Positions 18,917 to 27,781 of a DNA stretch of 64,000 nt are shown piece by piece. The stretch is taken from the NCBI RefSeq assembly GCF_000718085.1, contig NZ_JOEC01000001.1:1116001-1180000 (forward strand), written 5' to 3'. The position numbers and the translations under genes are program-made. The number at the start of each line of letters is the position of its first letter. Positions within the stretch are counted from its first letter, which is position 1. The notes under the pieces were generated by a model. The model did no database searches, was not told the origin of the DNA, and worked only from the letters and a program-made list of their open reading frames with translations. Source of the DNA: Mycetocola saprophilus. GTDB lineage: Bacteria; Actinomycetota; Actinomycetes; Actinomycetales; Microbacteriaceae.

Positions 18917-21900
18917 CTACTCGGCGGTGGGCTGAGCCTCACCGTCGTGACGCACCGGGGTTCCGGTCAGCGCCTGGGTGCTCACCCGACGGTTACGGTT
19001 GCGACCCTTGCCCGGCTGCTTGGGCTCGGGCAGGGCGTCCAGGACCGAACCCAGCAGGTCCTCGGCCACCTTGACATCCACCTTGTGGTTCTTCCGCACG
19101 GCTTCCAGCGGAATGTCCAGCAGCGGCAGGGTCTCGTGTCCGCCGCGACGGCTCGCACGTCCACGACCCCCGCGGGCCGGACGCTCGGGGCGCTCGGGGC
19201 GCTCGGCGGGAGCGTCCTCGGCGACCGGCGCGGACGCGGTCTCGGGAGTGGCCGGGGTACCCGACACGGCCGGGGCCGCCGGGGCGGTCTCGGTCACGGG
19301 CTGCAGCAGGGCTGCCAGCTCGGCGGCCGGTGACTCGGTCTGCTCCAGGAGCAGCTGCGAGTCACGGTTCTTTCCGCCGCGACGACGCTTCTTGCGCACC
19401 TCGACCACCGGGGTCTCGGCCGAGGCCTCGGCGGCACCCTCGTGTTCGTGGGTTCCGGCGATGGTGCTGGCCGCAATCTGGGCCAGCATGTTCTTGGCAT
19501 CGTCGGTGATCGCGTGGGTCGCGGCCTTGGCGGCGGGCTGCTGCTGAGCGGCACCGTTGTTGTGGCCACCGTTCTGCTGCTGAGTGTTCTGCTGCTGGCC
19601 GGCACCACCCTTGCCGCGACGACGCTGCTCGGGCTGCGGGGTCTGCTTGTGCTTGACCACCGGGTCGTGGTGCACGATGACACCGCGGCCGGCGCAGGTC
19701 TCACAGGGCTCGCTGAAGGATTCCAGCAGCCCCAGACCCAGCTTCTTACGCGTCATCTGAACCAGACCCAGCGAGGTGACCTCGGCCACCTGGTGCTTGG
19801 TGCGGTCGCGGCTCAGGCACTCGATCACGCGGCGCAGCACCAGGTCGCGGTTGGACTCCAGAACCATGTCGATGAAGTCAACCACGATGATGCCACCGAT
19901 GTCGCGCAGACGCAGCTGACGAACGATCTCCTCGGCCGCCTCCAGGTTGTTCTTGGTGACGGTCTCCTCAAGGTTTCCGCCCGAGCCCACGAACTTACCG
20001 GTGTTGACGTCGATCACGGTCATTGCTTCGGTGCGGTCGATGACCAGCGAACCACCCGAGGGCAGCCAGACCTTGCGGTCCAGGGCCTTCTCGATCTGCT
20101 CGGTGATGCGGTACTCGTCGAAGACGTCCTTGCTACCCTCGTAGCGCTCGACGCGGTCGACCAGGTCCGGAGCCACCTGCTGGAGGTAGCTGGTGATGAT
20201 CTCGCGGGCGTCGTCTCCGGCGATCACCATCGACTGGAAGTCCTCGTTGAAGACGTCGCGGACGATCTTGACCAGCAGGTCGGGCTCGCTGTGCAGCAGG
20301 GCCGGGGCGTTGGCCTTCTTGACCTGCTCGGAGATGTGCGCCCACTGCGAGGTGAGGCGGTTGACATCCAGGGTCAGCTGCTCCTCGGTGGCACCCTCGG
20401 CCGCGGTGCGAACGATGACGCCGGTGTTCTCGGGGAGCACGGCCTTGAGGATCTTCTTCAGGCGGGCACGCTCGGTGTCCGGCAGCTTGCGGGAGATCCC
20501 CGACATGGAGCCGTTGGGTACGTACACCAGGTAGCGGCCGGGCAGCGAGACCTGGCTGGTCAGGCGGGCACCCTTGTGGCCCACCGGGTCCTTGGTGACC
20601 TGGACGAGGATCTTGTCGCCGGGCTTGAGCGCGAGCTCGATCCGACGGGGCTGGTTACCGGTGGTACCGGCGGCCTCCCAGTCGACCTCACCCGAGTAGA
20701 GCACGGCGTTACGACCGCGTCCGATGTCCACAAACGCGGCCTCCATGCTGGGCAGCACGTTCTGCACGCGACCGAGGTACACGTTGCCGATCAGCGAGGC
20801 TTCCTCGTTGCGGGCGACGTAGTGCTCCACCAGGACCTTGTCCTCGAGCACACCGATCTGGATCTTCTGGTTCTTCTCACGCACCACCATGGTGCGATCC
20901 ACGGCCTCGCGGCGGGCGAGGAACTCGGCCTCGGTGACCACGGCGCGGCGACGACCGGCATCGCGGCCGTCCCGGCGGCGCTGCTTCTTGGCCTCCAGGC
21001 GGGTCGAGCCCTTGATCTTCTGCGGTTCGGTGATCAGCACGGCCTCGCGCGGCTCGCGGGCCGGACGGGTGTTCTCGCGACGGTCGCCGTCGCGGTAGTT
21101 GTCCCGGGTGTTCTCACGGTAGCCATCGCGGCCACCGTCGCGGGGGTTGTCGCGGACGTTGTCGCGGGCGCTCGGGCGCTCATCACGCGCGTTGTCGCGG
21201 TCGCCGCCACGACGACGCGAACGACGACGGGTGGACGAGTACTCCTCGTCCTCCTCCGGCTCAAACTCGGCTCGCGCGGGGCGGGCGGGCAGCGGGGGCA
21301 GATCCGGTGCCAGGAAGATCAGGGCGGTGGACGGTGCCGACACAAACGGTACCGGCAGCGGGCTGACAATCTTGGGGGCTGCGGTTGCGGGTGCCTCGGT
21401 GGCGGCCTCCGCCTCGGGAGCAGCGGCGGTAGTGGCGGCAGCGGTGGTGGAGGCCGAGTCTGCGGCAGCGGAGTTCACGGCTTCGGCAGGTGCCTCGGCG
21501 GCCTCGGTCTCGGTTGCCTCGGTCTCGGTGGCCGGCGTGGAAGCGTCCTCGACGGTTGCACCCTCGGCAGCCTGACGGGCGGCGGCCTCGGCGGCCTCCG
21601 CCTTGGCAAGCTGCTCGGCCTTGGTCGGGCGGCCTCGACGACGCTGACGCGGAGCCACCGGCTCGGCGGCGTCCACTGCGGGAGCCTGCTCGGCAGCCGG
21701 CTCTGCGCTGTCCGAATCTGCGCTAGCAGACACAGCGCCAGCCGACTCCGCGGCGGCCTGCTCCGTGTCGGGCGTCTCGATGGCGGCCGTGTCGACACCG
21801 TTCGCTTCGGTGGCACTTACCTCGGCGGCAGTCCCGTTGGCACTCGAGGCATCGACACTCGCCGTCTCGGCTGCGACGGACTCGGCACCGGCACCGGCAC

Positions 21901-22105
21901 CGGCGGCAGCCTCGGTGGATACCACTGCATCACTTGGCGCGGTTGCGGCACCGGCGGACGCACTCACTCGACGCGAGCCCCGGGTGCGACGCGGGGCTCG
22001 TGCCGGCGTCTCCTCGGTTGCCGGGGCCTTCGTCTCCGAAACCTCGGTGGTTGCTGCATCATTATTGTCGGCAGGTACTGCCTCGTTTTTGTTTTTATTC
22101 ACCAT
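18917..22105 (-). CDS. rne: Ribonuclease E/G family protein
   Basis: A 1062-residue endoribonuclease that cuts single-stranded RNA in mRNA decay and rRNA processing. A long low-complexity Ala/Glu/Thr and Arg/Asp-rich arm covers about residues 1-420. The S1 domain follows at about 425-500 (GNVYLGRVQNVLPSMEAAFVDIG). Catalytic aspartates are D699 (VIDVNTGKF) and D743 (IVVDFID), spaced as in E. coli (303/346). A zinc-link CETCAGRG lies near residue 800. Ala/Gln-rich and basic tails follow. The ATG at 22105 is chosen because AGGAG lies 10 bases upstream. It has a leader of up to about 240 bases from a candidate GATAAT -10 near 22345. Confidence 0.95.
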   Translation of the reverse strand: MVNKNKNEAVPADNNDAATTEVSETKAPATEETPARAPRRTRGSRRVSASAGAATAPSDAVVSTEAAAGAGAGAESVAAETASVDASSANGTAAEVSATEANGVDTAAIETPDTEQAAAESAGAVSASADSDSAEPAAEQAPAVDAAEPVAPRQRRRGRPTKAEQLAKAEAAEAAARQAAEGATVEDASTPATETEATETEAAEAPAEAVNSAAADSASTTAAATTAAAPEAEAATEAPATAAPKIVSPLPVPFVSAPSTALIFLAPDLPPLPARPARAEFEPEEDEEYSSTRRRSRRRGGDRDNARDERPSARDNVRDNPRDGGRDGYRENTRDNYRDGDRRENTRPAREPREAVLITEPQKIKGSTRLEAKKQRRRDGRDAGRRRAVVTEAEFLARREAVDRTMVVREKNQKIQIGVLEDKVLVEHYVARNEEASLIGNVYLGRVQNVLPSMEAAFVDIGRGRNAVLYSGEVDWEAAGTTGNQPRRIELALKPGDKILVQVTKDPVGHKGARLTSQVSLPGRYLVYVPNGSMSGISRKLPDTERARLKKILKAVLPENTGVIVRTAAEGATEEQLTLDVNRLTSQWAHISEQVKKANAPALLHSEPDLLVKIVRDVFNEDFQSMVIAGDDAREIITSYLQQVAPDLVDRVERYEGSKDVFDEYRITEQIEKALDRKVWLPSGGSLVIDRTEAMTVIDVNTGKFVGSGGNLEETVTKNNLEAAEEIVRQLRLRDIGGIIVVDFIDMVLESNRDLVLRRVIECLSRDRTKHQVAEVTSLGLVQMTRKKLGLGLLESFSEPCETCAGRGVIVHHDPVVKHKQTPQPEQRRRGKGGAGQQQNTQQQNGGHNNGAAQQQPAAKAATHAITDDAKNMLAQIAASTIAGTHEHEGAAEASAETPVVEVRKKRRRGGKNRDSQLLLEQTESPAAELAALLQPVTETAPAAPAVSGTPATPETASAPVAEDAPAERPERPERPARGGRGRASRRGGHETLPLLDIPLEAVRKNHKVDVKVAEDLLGSVLDALPEPKQPGKGRNRNRRVSTQALTGTPVRHDGEAQPTAE

Positions 22106-22414
22106 TACTGGTGCACTCCTCATCCGATTAGTAGCCGCGCTACCATCCGGGAATCTTGGGCGAATCTCTACGCCTGGGCGTTCAACTCACCAAATCCTAT
22201 GCACTACAGCGATCGGCCCCGTGGCTCGGATCGCTTTGCGGGGGGCGTTTCCCAACGCTCACTCGCGCATCAGGCGCGCTCGGCACCTGACAAGCCTTCG
22301 TTCATCCAGGTTTCGCGCGGCGAAACCTGCACAGCTCTCATTATCGCATGCGGGAGGCATCAACATGCGAACGGCCTTCGCTTTTTTCCCAAATCGCTAT
22401 GTCATAATTCGAGC
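22106..22414. other. Divergent intergenic region rne/VKOR
   Basis: A 309-bp gap without a supportable gene. On the minus strand it holds a candidate rne -10 (GATAAT near 22345) and so a long 5' leader. That leader contains a short hairpin, AGGTTTCGC/GCGAAACCT at 22308-22328. On the plus strand an AT-rich TATGTCATAAT about 15 bp before the VKOR ATG could be its -10 region. No other structure was seen. Confidence 0.4.
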
Positions 22415-23014
22415 ATGACCAGCACCGAAACGACGCGTCAACCACGCCTGCTCGCCATCTTCCTCATTGTGGCCGGCCTGGTGGGATGGCTAGCGGCCTT
22501 TGAACTCACAGTCGAGAAGATCAACACCCTCACCAACCCCGGCCAAGCGCTGGGCTGTGACGTCAGCGTTCTCGTTCAGTGCTCGGCGAACCTCAACTCC
22601 TGGCAGGGTGCGGTCTTTGGGTTCCCGAACCCGATCATCGGCCTCGGTGCCTGGGTCGCACCGATCGTGGTGGGTGTCGCGATCCTGGCCGGTGCCCGTT
22701 TCCCGCGCTGGTTCTGGGTTGTGTTCAACGTGGGCATGCTCGGCGGAATCGTCTTTGTGATCTGGCTGATCAGCCAGTCCATCTTCGTGCTGGGAACCCT
22801 GTGCCCCTGGTGCATGCTGACCTGGTCGGTCATGATCCCCTCGTTCCTCTCGGTCACCCTCTACAACCTGCGTGAGGGCAACCTGCCCGCCAGCGCGGGC
22901 GTGCGCCGCGTGGCCGGAGCCCTGCTCTCCTGGATCATTCCGCTGACCCTGGCCGTGTACATCATCATCGCCGTGATCGCCCAGCTGCGTCTGGATGTCC
23001 TGAACCACCTCTAA
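22415..23014 (+). CDS. Vitamin K epoxide reductase family protein (DsbB-like)
   Basis: A 199-residue integral membrane protein with about five helices. The four catalytic cysteines are visible: C48 and C56 (loop pair) and C130/C133 in the CPWC motif. Actinobacteria use VKOR in place of DsbB to reoxidise periplasmic DsbA-like proteins with menaquinone. No fused thioredoxin domain is present. The ATG at 22415 gives a normal N-terminus. Divergent from rne across a 309-bp gap. Confidence 0.93.
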   Translation: MTSTETTRQPRLLAIFLIVAGLVGWLAAFELTVEKINTLTNPGQALGCDVSVLVQCSANLNSWQGAVFGFPNPIIGLGAWVAPIVVGVAILAGARFPRWFWVVFNVGMLGGIVFVIWLISQSIFVLGTLCPWCMLTWSVMIPSFLSVTLYNLREGNLPASAGVRRVAGALLSWIIPLTLAVYIIIAVIAQLRLDVLNHL

Positions 23015-23038
23015 CCTCGGGCGTGTCGCCCGGCACAC

Positions 23039-23079
23039 AAAAACACCGTGTCCCCCAGTAGGGGTGACACGGTGTTTTT
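23039..23079. terminator. Bidirectional intrinsic terminator
   Basis: AAAAACACCGTGTC and GACACGGTGTTTTT form a perfect 14-bp stem, and the loop region (ccccagtaggggt) adds a further C/G stem. Flanked by A- and T-runs. It separates convergent VKOR and the small Cys protein/DsbA pair. Confidence 0.9.
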
Positions 23080-23090
23080 ATGTGGTGACG

Positions 23091-23246
23091 CTAGTCCGCG
23101 AGCGATGCCGCCGATTCGGTCGTCGGCGCCGTCGCATCGGATTCGGCCGCCTGCGCGCGCGCCGGATGCTCGGCCGGAATCGCGCAGCCATCGGGACCGC
23201 AGGCCTCGGCGGAGGGATCCCCGATCAGCGTGAACGGGCTGCTCAT
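23091..23246 (-). CDS. Small Cys-containing protein (51 aa)
   Basis: A 51-residue reading frame starting with ATG at 23246 and overlapping the dsbA-like stop by 4 bases (ATGA), so translation is probably coupled. The only notable motif is SAEACGPDGCAIP, a CxxxxC pair near the N-terminus; the rest is Ala/Glu-rich. It may be a small metal- or redox-active partner of the oxidoreductase, but no family is recognised. Overlap and reading direction are its main support. Confidence 0.5.
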   Translation of the reverse strand: MSSPFTLIGDPSAEACGPDGCAIPAEHPARAQAAESDATAPTTESAASLAD

Positions 23247-23902
23247 GCGCCACGCTCCGCGCTGACCTGGGTCAGGACCTGCTCGAAGGCCTGCGCCTCC
23301 TGAGCCCCGGAAACCCCGTACTTGCCGTCGATCACAAAGAACGGAACACCCTGGATGCCATAGCCCTGGGCCTGCGCCTGGTCGGCACGCACATCGGCCA
23401 GATAACGGTCGGCCTCGAGGGCGGCGGTCAGTTCCGCGGCGTCCAGGCCCACGGTGGCGCCCAGCTCGGCCAGATCGGCGATGTTTCCCACGTGCTTTCC
23501 GTCGGTGAAGTAGGCGCGGAAGAGGACCTCGGCGAGCTCGCGCTGCTTGCCGTGCGCCTTGGCAAAGTGCAGAGCCTGGTGGGCAAGCACGGTGTTGGTG
23601 TGACGCAGCTTGTCGAAGTTGAACTCCAGGCCGCTCTGGGCGGCGATCCCGGTCACGCGCCCCAGCATCTCGGTGATCTGCTCGGCGGGCATGCCCTTGT
23701 GGCTCACCAGGAAGTCCAGCTCGCTTCCCTCGAAGTCAACCGGGGTGTCCGGGGCCAGCTCGAAGGAGTGGTACTCCACCTCGACCGGGGTATCGGAACC
23801 GGCGGCGAACGCGGCGACGCCCGCCTCGAACTTGCGCTTGCCGATGAAGCACCACGGACACGCGATGTCGGACCAGATGTCTACCTTGATGGGTTCAGTC
23901 AT
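23243..23902 (-). CDS. FrnE-type DsbA family oxidoreductase
   Basis: A 219-residue thioredoxin-fold protein with the CPWC active site at residues 15-18 (SDIACPWCFIGKRKFE). It also has the C-terminal cis-Pro segment GIQGVPFFVID, both typical of the cytoplasmic FrnE/2-hydroxychromene isomerase-like DsbA group. There is no signal peptide. The ATG at 23902 is chosen because the fold starts there. It overlaps the small Cys protein gene. Confidence 0.9.
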   Translation of the reverse strand: MTEPIKVDIWSDIACPWCFIGKRKFEAGVAAFAAGSDTPVEVEYHSFELAPDTPVDFEGSELDFLVSHKGMPAEQITEMLGRVTGIAAQSGLEFNFDKLRHTNTVLAHQALHFAKAHGKQRELAEVLFRAYFTDGKHVGNIADLAELGATVGLDAAELTAALEADRYLADVRADQAQAQGYGIQGVPFFVIDGKYGVSGAQEAQAFEQVLTQVSAERGA

Positions 23903-23958
23903 ACCCAGGCCAACCCGGCACCCGGACAAAACATTCCCAAAAGAAATTCCTCGGACCA

Positions 23959-23986
23959 CTAGTCCATTAGTCGAGTAATGGACTAG
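23959..23986. promoter_or_regulatory. GntR operator: 11-bp perfect inverted repeat
   Basis: CTAGTCCATTA and TAATGGACTAG are perfect inverted repeats with a 6-base centre. They lie directly upstream of the YtrA-type GntR gene. The position suggests autoregulation and control of the ABC transporter genes. The right arm overlaps a TAGAGT that could be the -10 box. Confidence 0.75.
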
Positions 23987-24013
23987 AGTGGTACCGTGTT
24001 CACAGGTACCACT
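23987..24013. promoter_or_regulatory. Second inverted repeat over the gntR start codon
   Basis: AGTGGTACC and GGTACCACT (9 bp, perfect) flank a 9-base centre that contains the GTG start codon at 23996. It may be a second operator or an RNA hairpin over the translation start. Confidence 0.55.
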
Positions 24014-24364
24014 CCCCTCTTCCAGCAGCTCGCCACGCGGCTCGCCGATGACATCGTCTCCGGAACCTACCCGGAGGAATCGGCGGTGCCCTCGGCGACC
24101 GACCTGGCCGTGTTTTTTGATCTGAACCCGGCCACCGCTTCCAAGGGCGTCAACCTCCTGGTTGAGCAGGGAGCCCTCTATAAGAAACGCGGAATCGGCA
24201 TCTTTGTTGCCCCCGGTGCCCGCGAGCTCCTGCTCGCGCAGCGTCGGGATCGACTGCGCGCCGACTTCGTTGAACCCCTGGTTCGCGAAGCACGCCTCCT
24301 CGGGCTGCGCCCCGCCGAGATCGAGCGACTCGTCCGCGACACCCTCGCAAAGGAACCCTCATGA
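23996..24364 (+). CDS. GntR-family regulator, YtrA type
   Basis: A 122-residue protein with an N-terminal winged helix (PLFQQLATRLADDIVSGTYPEESAVPSATDLAVFF) and only a short helical dimerisation tail. That is the layout of the YtrA subfamily, which controls ABC transporters induced by cell-wall antibiotics. The GTG start has no ribosome-binding site, and a -10-like TAGAGT lies 7-12 bp upstream, so the mRNA may be leaderless. It overlaps the ABC ATPase gene by 4 bases. Confidence 0.87.
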   Translation: MFTGTTPLFQQLATRLADDIVSGTYPEESAVPSATDLAVFFDLNPATASKGVNLLVEQGALYKKRGIGIFVAPGARELLLAQRRDRLRADFVEPLVREARLLGLRPAEIERLVRDTLAKEPS

Positions 24365-25251
24365 CCGACCACCTTGTCCTCGACGGCGTCACCCGACGCT
24401 TCGGCTCACACACGGCGCTCGACGACGTGTCCTTCACCCTGGCCGCCGGCAGCATCTGCGGCCTACTCGGGCGCAATGGCGCGGGCAAAACGACGCTACT
24501 CTCGCTCATCGCCGGCCAGGACCTGCCCAGCGCGGGCACCATACACGTGAACGGGCACTCCCCGTTTGAGCATGCCCCCACACTCGCCGGGATCAACCTG
24601 GTGCGCGACAACCAGCGCTATCCCGACGACTTCACCGTGGGTAATGTCCTCTCCATTGCCCCGCGCTTCCTGCCCCACTGGGATGCGGATTTCGCGAAGC
24701 GTCTCGTCGCGGGCTTCCGGGTCCCGCTGAATCAGTCGGTGAAGAAGTTCTCCCGCGGCCAGCTTTCGGCCGTCGCCATCGTATTGGGATTGGCCTCCCG
24801 CGCGCCGCTCACGCTGATGGATGAGCCCTATCTCGGGCTCGACGTCAACGCACGCCGCTATTTCCACGAGGCTCTGGTCCGAGATGTGGCCGAGCACCCG
24901 CGCACCGTGATCCTCTCGACCCACCACGTGGAGGAGTCCGAGTCGCTGTTTGACCGGGTGCTGATCGTGGATTCGGGGCGAATCCTACTCAATGCCGACA
25001 TTGACGAAATCCCCGAGATTGCCTTCACCGTGAGCGGACGCGACGATGCGATCCGCGAGCTGACGGCCGGCCTGGACGTCCTGCGCCTGCACACGGTGCC
25101 GGGCCTCGCCTCGGCCACCATTCGAGGCAGCGCCGACGACGCGTTTCTGGTCCGGGCCGAAGCGGTCGGTGCGCGCATCCAGGGGGTCAGCGTGGCCGAT
25201 CTGGTGACGGCTTTTGGCAGCGAATCCGCGGCCGAGGCGGTGGCAGCATGA
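24361..25251 (+). CDS. ABC transporter ATP-binding protein (YtrB-like)
   Basis: A 296-residue nucleotide-binding subunit. The Walker A is GRNGAGKTTLL and the signature appears as FSRGQ. Walker B is LTLMDEPYLGLD, and the H-loop lies in LSTHHVEE. The degenerate signature and the GntR neighbour fit the YtrB/YhcH group. It works with the overlapping downstream membrane subunit, and export of or resistance to a membrane-active compound is the usual role. Translationally coupled on both sides. Confidence 0.87.
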   Translation: MTDHLVLDGVTRRFGSHTALDDVSFTLAAGSICGLLGRNGAGKTTLLSLIAGQDLPSAGTIHVNGHSPFEHAPTLAGINLVRDNQRYPDDFTVGNVLSIAPRFLPHWDADFAKRLVAGFRVPLNQSVKKFSRGQLSAVAIVLGLASRAPLTLMDEPYLGLDVNARRYFHEALVRDVAEHPRTVILSTHHVEESESLFDRVLIVDSGRILLNADIDEIPEIAFTVSGRDDAIRELTAGLDVLRLHTVPGLASATIRGSADDAFLVRAEAVGARIQGVSVADLVTAFGSESAAEAVAA

Positions 25252-26057
25252 CCGTCCTCGGCACCCCTGCACAGACCCGCACACCGGAAGCCTCCGACGT
25301 GACCTCCAACTTCAACTCCAGCTCCAGCTCCACGAAGGGACCCGCCATGAATCCGGTGCTCGCGGTTACTCAACTGCACCTCACACGAAAGCGGATGACG
25401 TTCGGGGTGCCGGTGCTCTATGTTGGCGTCGTCGCGGTGCTCTCGATCCTCATCTCTCTGATTGCCTGGCGAGCGGGGAGTCAGCCGGGGTCCACGGGAT
25501 GGATCGTCAGTTCCCGCTCCAACCCCGGGCTGGTCTGGGCGCTGGGTGGGTTCCTGGGGTACATGGGCGTGTCCTCGACCGCGACCACGTTCCGATTCGC
25601 GATCACCCTGGGGGCCACCCGTCGAGCGTTTACGCTGGGCACCCTGCTGTGGAACCTGGTGATCGCCAGCTACCTGGCCGTGGTGCTGACGGTCCTCGCC
25701 GCGCTGGAGCTGGCAACCAACCACTGGTTTGTTGGCTTCTACATCTTTGACATCGCCATCCTGGGCAACGGCAACCTCCCCGCAACGTTTGCGATCGTCC
25801 TCCTCGGGGTGCTGGCAATGCTCACCGTGGCCGGAGTATTCGGGGCTGCCTGGATCCGTTTCAGTAACCGTGGACCGATCCTGCTGGGCATCGGCATCGG
25901 ACTGGTAATCGTGGTGGCCGTGCTGATCCTGGTCCCCCAGGCCGCTCAGATTGTCGCCGCATTTGAACCGTGGTGGCTGGCCATAGCCGCGGGCGTCGCC
26001 ATAATCGCCGCGAGCCTCGGTTCCTGGCGCCTGCTACGCCGCGCGATCATTCGATAG
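25248..26057 (+). CDS. ABC transporter permease subunit
   Basis: A membrane protein of 269 residues from the ATG at 25248 (4-base overlap with the ATPase), or 236 residues from the ATG at 25347. The latter is preceded by GAAGGGA and starts at the probable true N-terminus MNPVLAVTQLHLTRKR. The first 33 residues include a Ser-rich low-complexity run and may not be translated. About six hydrophobic helices are visible. Membrane partner of the preceding ATPase. Confidence 0.75.
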   Translation: MTVLGTPAQTRTPEASDVTSNFNSSSSSTKGPAMNPVLAVTQLHLTRKRMTFGVPVLYVGVVAVLSILISLIAWRAGSQPGSTGWIVSSRSNPGLVWALGGFLGYMGVSSTATTFRFAITLGATRRAFTLGTLLWNLVIASYLAVVLTVLAALELATNHWFVGFYIFDIAILGNGNLPATFAIVLLGVLAMLTVAGVFGAAWIRFSNRGPILLGIGIGLVIVVAVLILVPQAAQIVAAFEPWWLAIAAGVAIIAASLGSWRLLRRAIIR

Positions 26058-26109
26058 TTCGTGGCAAGGTCTGCCCCCGGTACGCCTCGGTGGCATGGCT
26101 GAGGCAACC

Positions 26110-26143
26110 AAAAAAACGGCACCCCACGGGGTGCCGTTTTTTT
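26110..26143. terminator. Bidirectional intrinsic terminator
   Basis: A7 CGGCACCCC and GGGGTGCCG T7 form a 16-bp stem with a minimal loop. It ends both the ABC operon (+) and ndk (-). Confidence 0.92.
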
Positions 26144-26152
26144 GGATGCCTA

Positions 26153-26569
26153 CTAGTCGAACCAGAGACCCAACTCGCGCTGAGCGGACTCGACGCTGTC
26201 GGATCCGTGGACCAGGTTCTGCTGCACGGCCAGGCCCCAGTCACGGCCGAAGTCGCCGCGGATGGTGCCGGGGGCGGCAAGGGTGGGGTCGGTGGTACCG
26301 GCGAGGACGCGGAAGCCCTCGATCACGCGGTCACCGGCCACGCGGATGGCCACAACCGGGCCCTCCAGCATGAAGGCAACCAGGGGCTCGTAGAACGGCT
26401 TGCCCTGGTGCTCGGCGTAGTGCTGCTCGAGACGCGAACGCTCCGGCTGGACCATGCGCAGGTCAACAACCGAGTAGCCCTTGGCCTCGATCCGGCGGAT
26501 GATCTCGCCACTGAGCTTGCGGGCAACACCGTCCGGCTTTACAAGGACGAGGGTTTCTTCAACGGCCAT
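26153..26569 (-). CDS. ndk: Nucleoside diphosphate kinase
   Basis: A 138-residue enzyme that transfers the terminal phosphate from ATP to nucleoside diphosphates. The phosphorylated His lies in the signature NLVHGSDSVESAQRE. The start ETLVLVKPDGVARKL is also diagnostic. The minus-strand leader has a GGAGG-type site. Normal length, single gene. Confidence 0.97.
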   Translation of the reverse strand: MAVEETLVLVKPDGVARKLSGEIIRRIEAKGYSVVDLRMVQPERSRLEQHYAEHQGKPFYEPLVAFMLEGPVVAIRVAGDRVIEGFRVLAGTTDPTLAAPGTIRGDFGRDWGLAVQQNLVHGSDSVESAQRELGLWFD

Positions 26570-26849
26570 GGGGACCTCCTAGGTCTGGGAAAGGGGAGGG
26601 CAAAAGCCCACACACACGATAACAAGCCAGCAGTTCCGGCGGGGAACCGTGGCGGCGCGGCGAACGAACATCTGTCACCCACGTCCATCCCACGCCCCCT
26701 CGAACTGGGGTGTATTCCAGCCGCGGCCGCGCTGTTGCCGCGGCGGGACATGGCGCTACATTCGCAGTAGCGGGGTGGGGTTTCCGCTCCGATACACGTC
26801 ACCGTCGTCGCGGGCGCGAGGCGCGGGGAACACGGGGAATGAGAAAAAC

Positions 26850-27668
26850 ATGACGGATTCGGTACGCACGACCAGCGCATGGGCACGGTTTTGGGAGCGT
26901 GGCGGATGGTGGCGGGCGATTGTGCTGGCCGTCGCCTACATCGGGTTGTACAACGTGTTCTCACTGGCCTTTATCCCCCTGGCCAAGCACGTGGCGGAGG
27001 GATCGGCCGCGGCCATTCTGGTGGAGTACATCCTCCCACTGGCAATCGGCGGCGCGCTGCTGGTCGGGTTTGCCCTCTCGCTGGGATGGCTCGGACCGCT
27101 GTTTGCCCGGCAGCGCATCACCGGCCACGGCTGGATGTGGATCGCCGTCATCGCCGTGCTGACATTCAATATCCTGCACCTTGTCACCATCGACTATGCG
27201 GCCATCGGATTTGAGGTGGTTGCCACCTGGCTGCTCGCCGGGCTGTTTATCGGCTTTGCCGAGGAACTGCTGACTCGAGGCCTCGTGATCCGACTGCTGA
27301 GAAACGCCGGCTACCGCGAGATTACGGTGGCCCTGGTGTCCTCGGCCGTATTCGCCGGACTTCACGCCAGCAACCTCCTGACCGGACAGACGCTGTTTGC
27401 CACCGCGTTTCAGCTGGTCTACACCTTCGCCTTCGGGCTGTGCATGTACCTCGCGCTGCGGGTCACCGGCAACCTGATTTGGCCAATCCTGCTGCACGCC
27501 TCGACCGATCCCACCATTTTCCTGTCCTCGGCGCACTCGGTGGACTCCCCGCTGACGGCGATCGCCGGTCTGGGAAACTTCGCGGTCATCGCGGCCGCCC
27601 TCGCCCTGGTGTGGTTTATCCGGGACGACCGGAAGACGGAGCTCAAGGCCCCGGTGCACATGCGCTAG
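26850..27668 (+). CDS. CPBP intramembrane metalloprotease (CAAX/bacteriocin-processing family)
   Basis: A 272-residue membrane protein with about eight helices. The three family motifs are visible: FAEELLTRGL (EExxxR type), FAGLHASN (FxxxH type) and LHASTD (HxxxN/D type). These form the glutamate/histidine metal site of CAAX-protease-like enzymes. Members process prenylated proteins or confer bacteriocin self-immunity; the specific role here is unknown. The ATG at 26850 is chosen as it begins the conserved part. Confidence 0.85.
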   Translation: MTDSVRTTSAWARFWERGGWWRAIVLAVAYIGLYNVFSLAFIPLAKHVAEGSAAAILVEYILPLAIGGALLVGFALSLGWLGPLFARQRITGHGWMWIAVIAVLTFNILHLVTIDYAAIGFEVVATWLLAGLFIGFAEELLTRGLVIRLLRNAGYREITVALVSSAVFAGLHASNLLTGQTLFATAFQLVYTFAFGLCMYLALRVTGNLIWPILLHASTDPTIFLSSAHSVDSPLTAIAGLGNFAVIAAALALVWFIRDDRKTELKAPVHMR

Positions 27669-27670
27669 GG

Positions 27671-27770
27671 CGCTCCCTCGGGTGCCTTCCTCGGGGCGTT
27701 TTCCTCCGGGACGTTTTCCTCCGGGCACCTTCCTCCGGGCACCTTCCTCCGGGCGTCTACCTCGGGGAGC
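27671..27770. repeat. Tandem repeat, 13-15 bp units, about 7 copies
   Basis: Imperfect copies of CCTTCCTCCGGGCA run from just after the CPBP stop to just before the end of the convergent Asp23-like gene. Two adjacent central units are identical and the outer ones diverge. It is a noncoding minisatellite-like array, and no regulatory role is apparent. Confidence 0.75.
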
Positions 27771-27781
27771 TCCGGTCGGCG

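Noticed and set aside
27671..27770. CRISPR or attachment site
   Set aside because: Short contiguous units without unique spacers, no cas genes and no integrase nearby.
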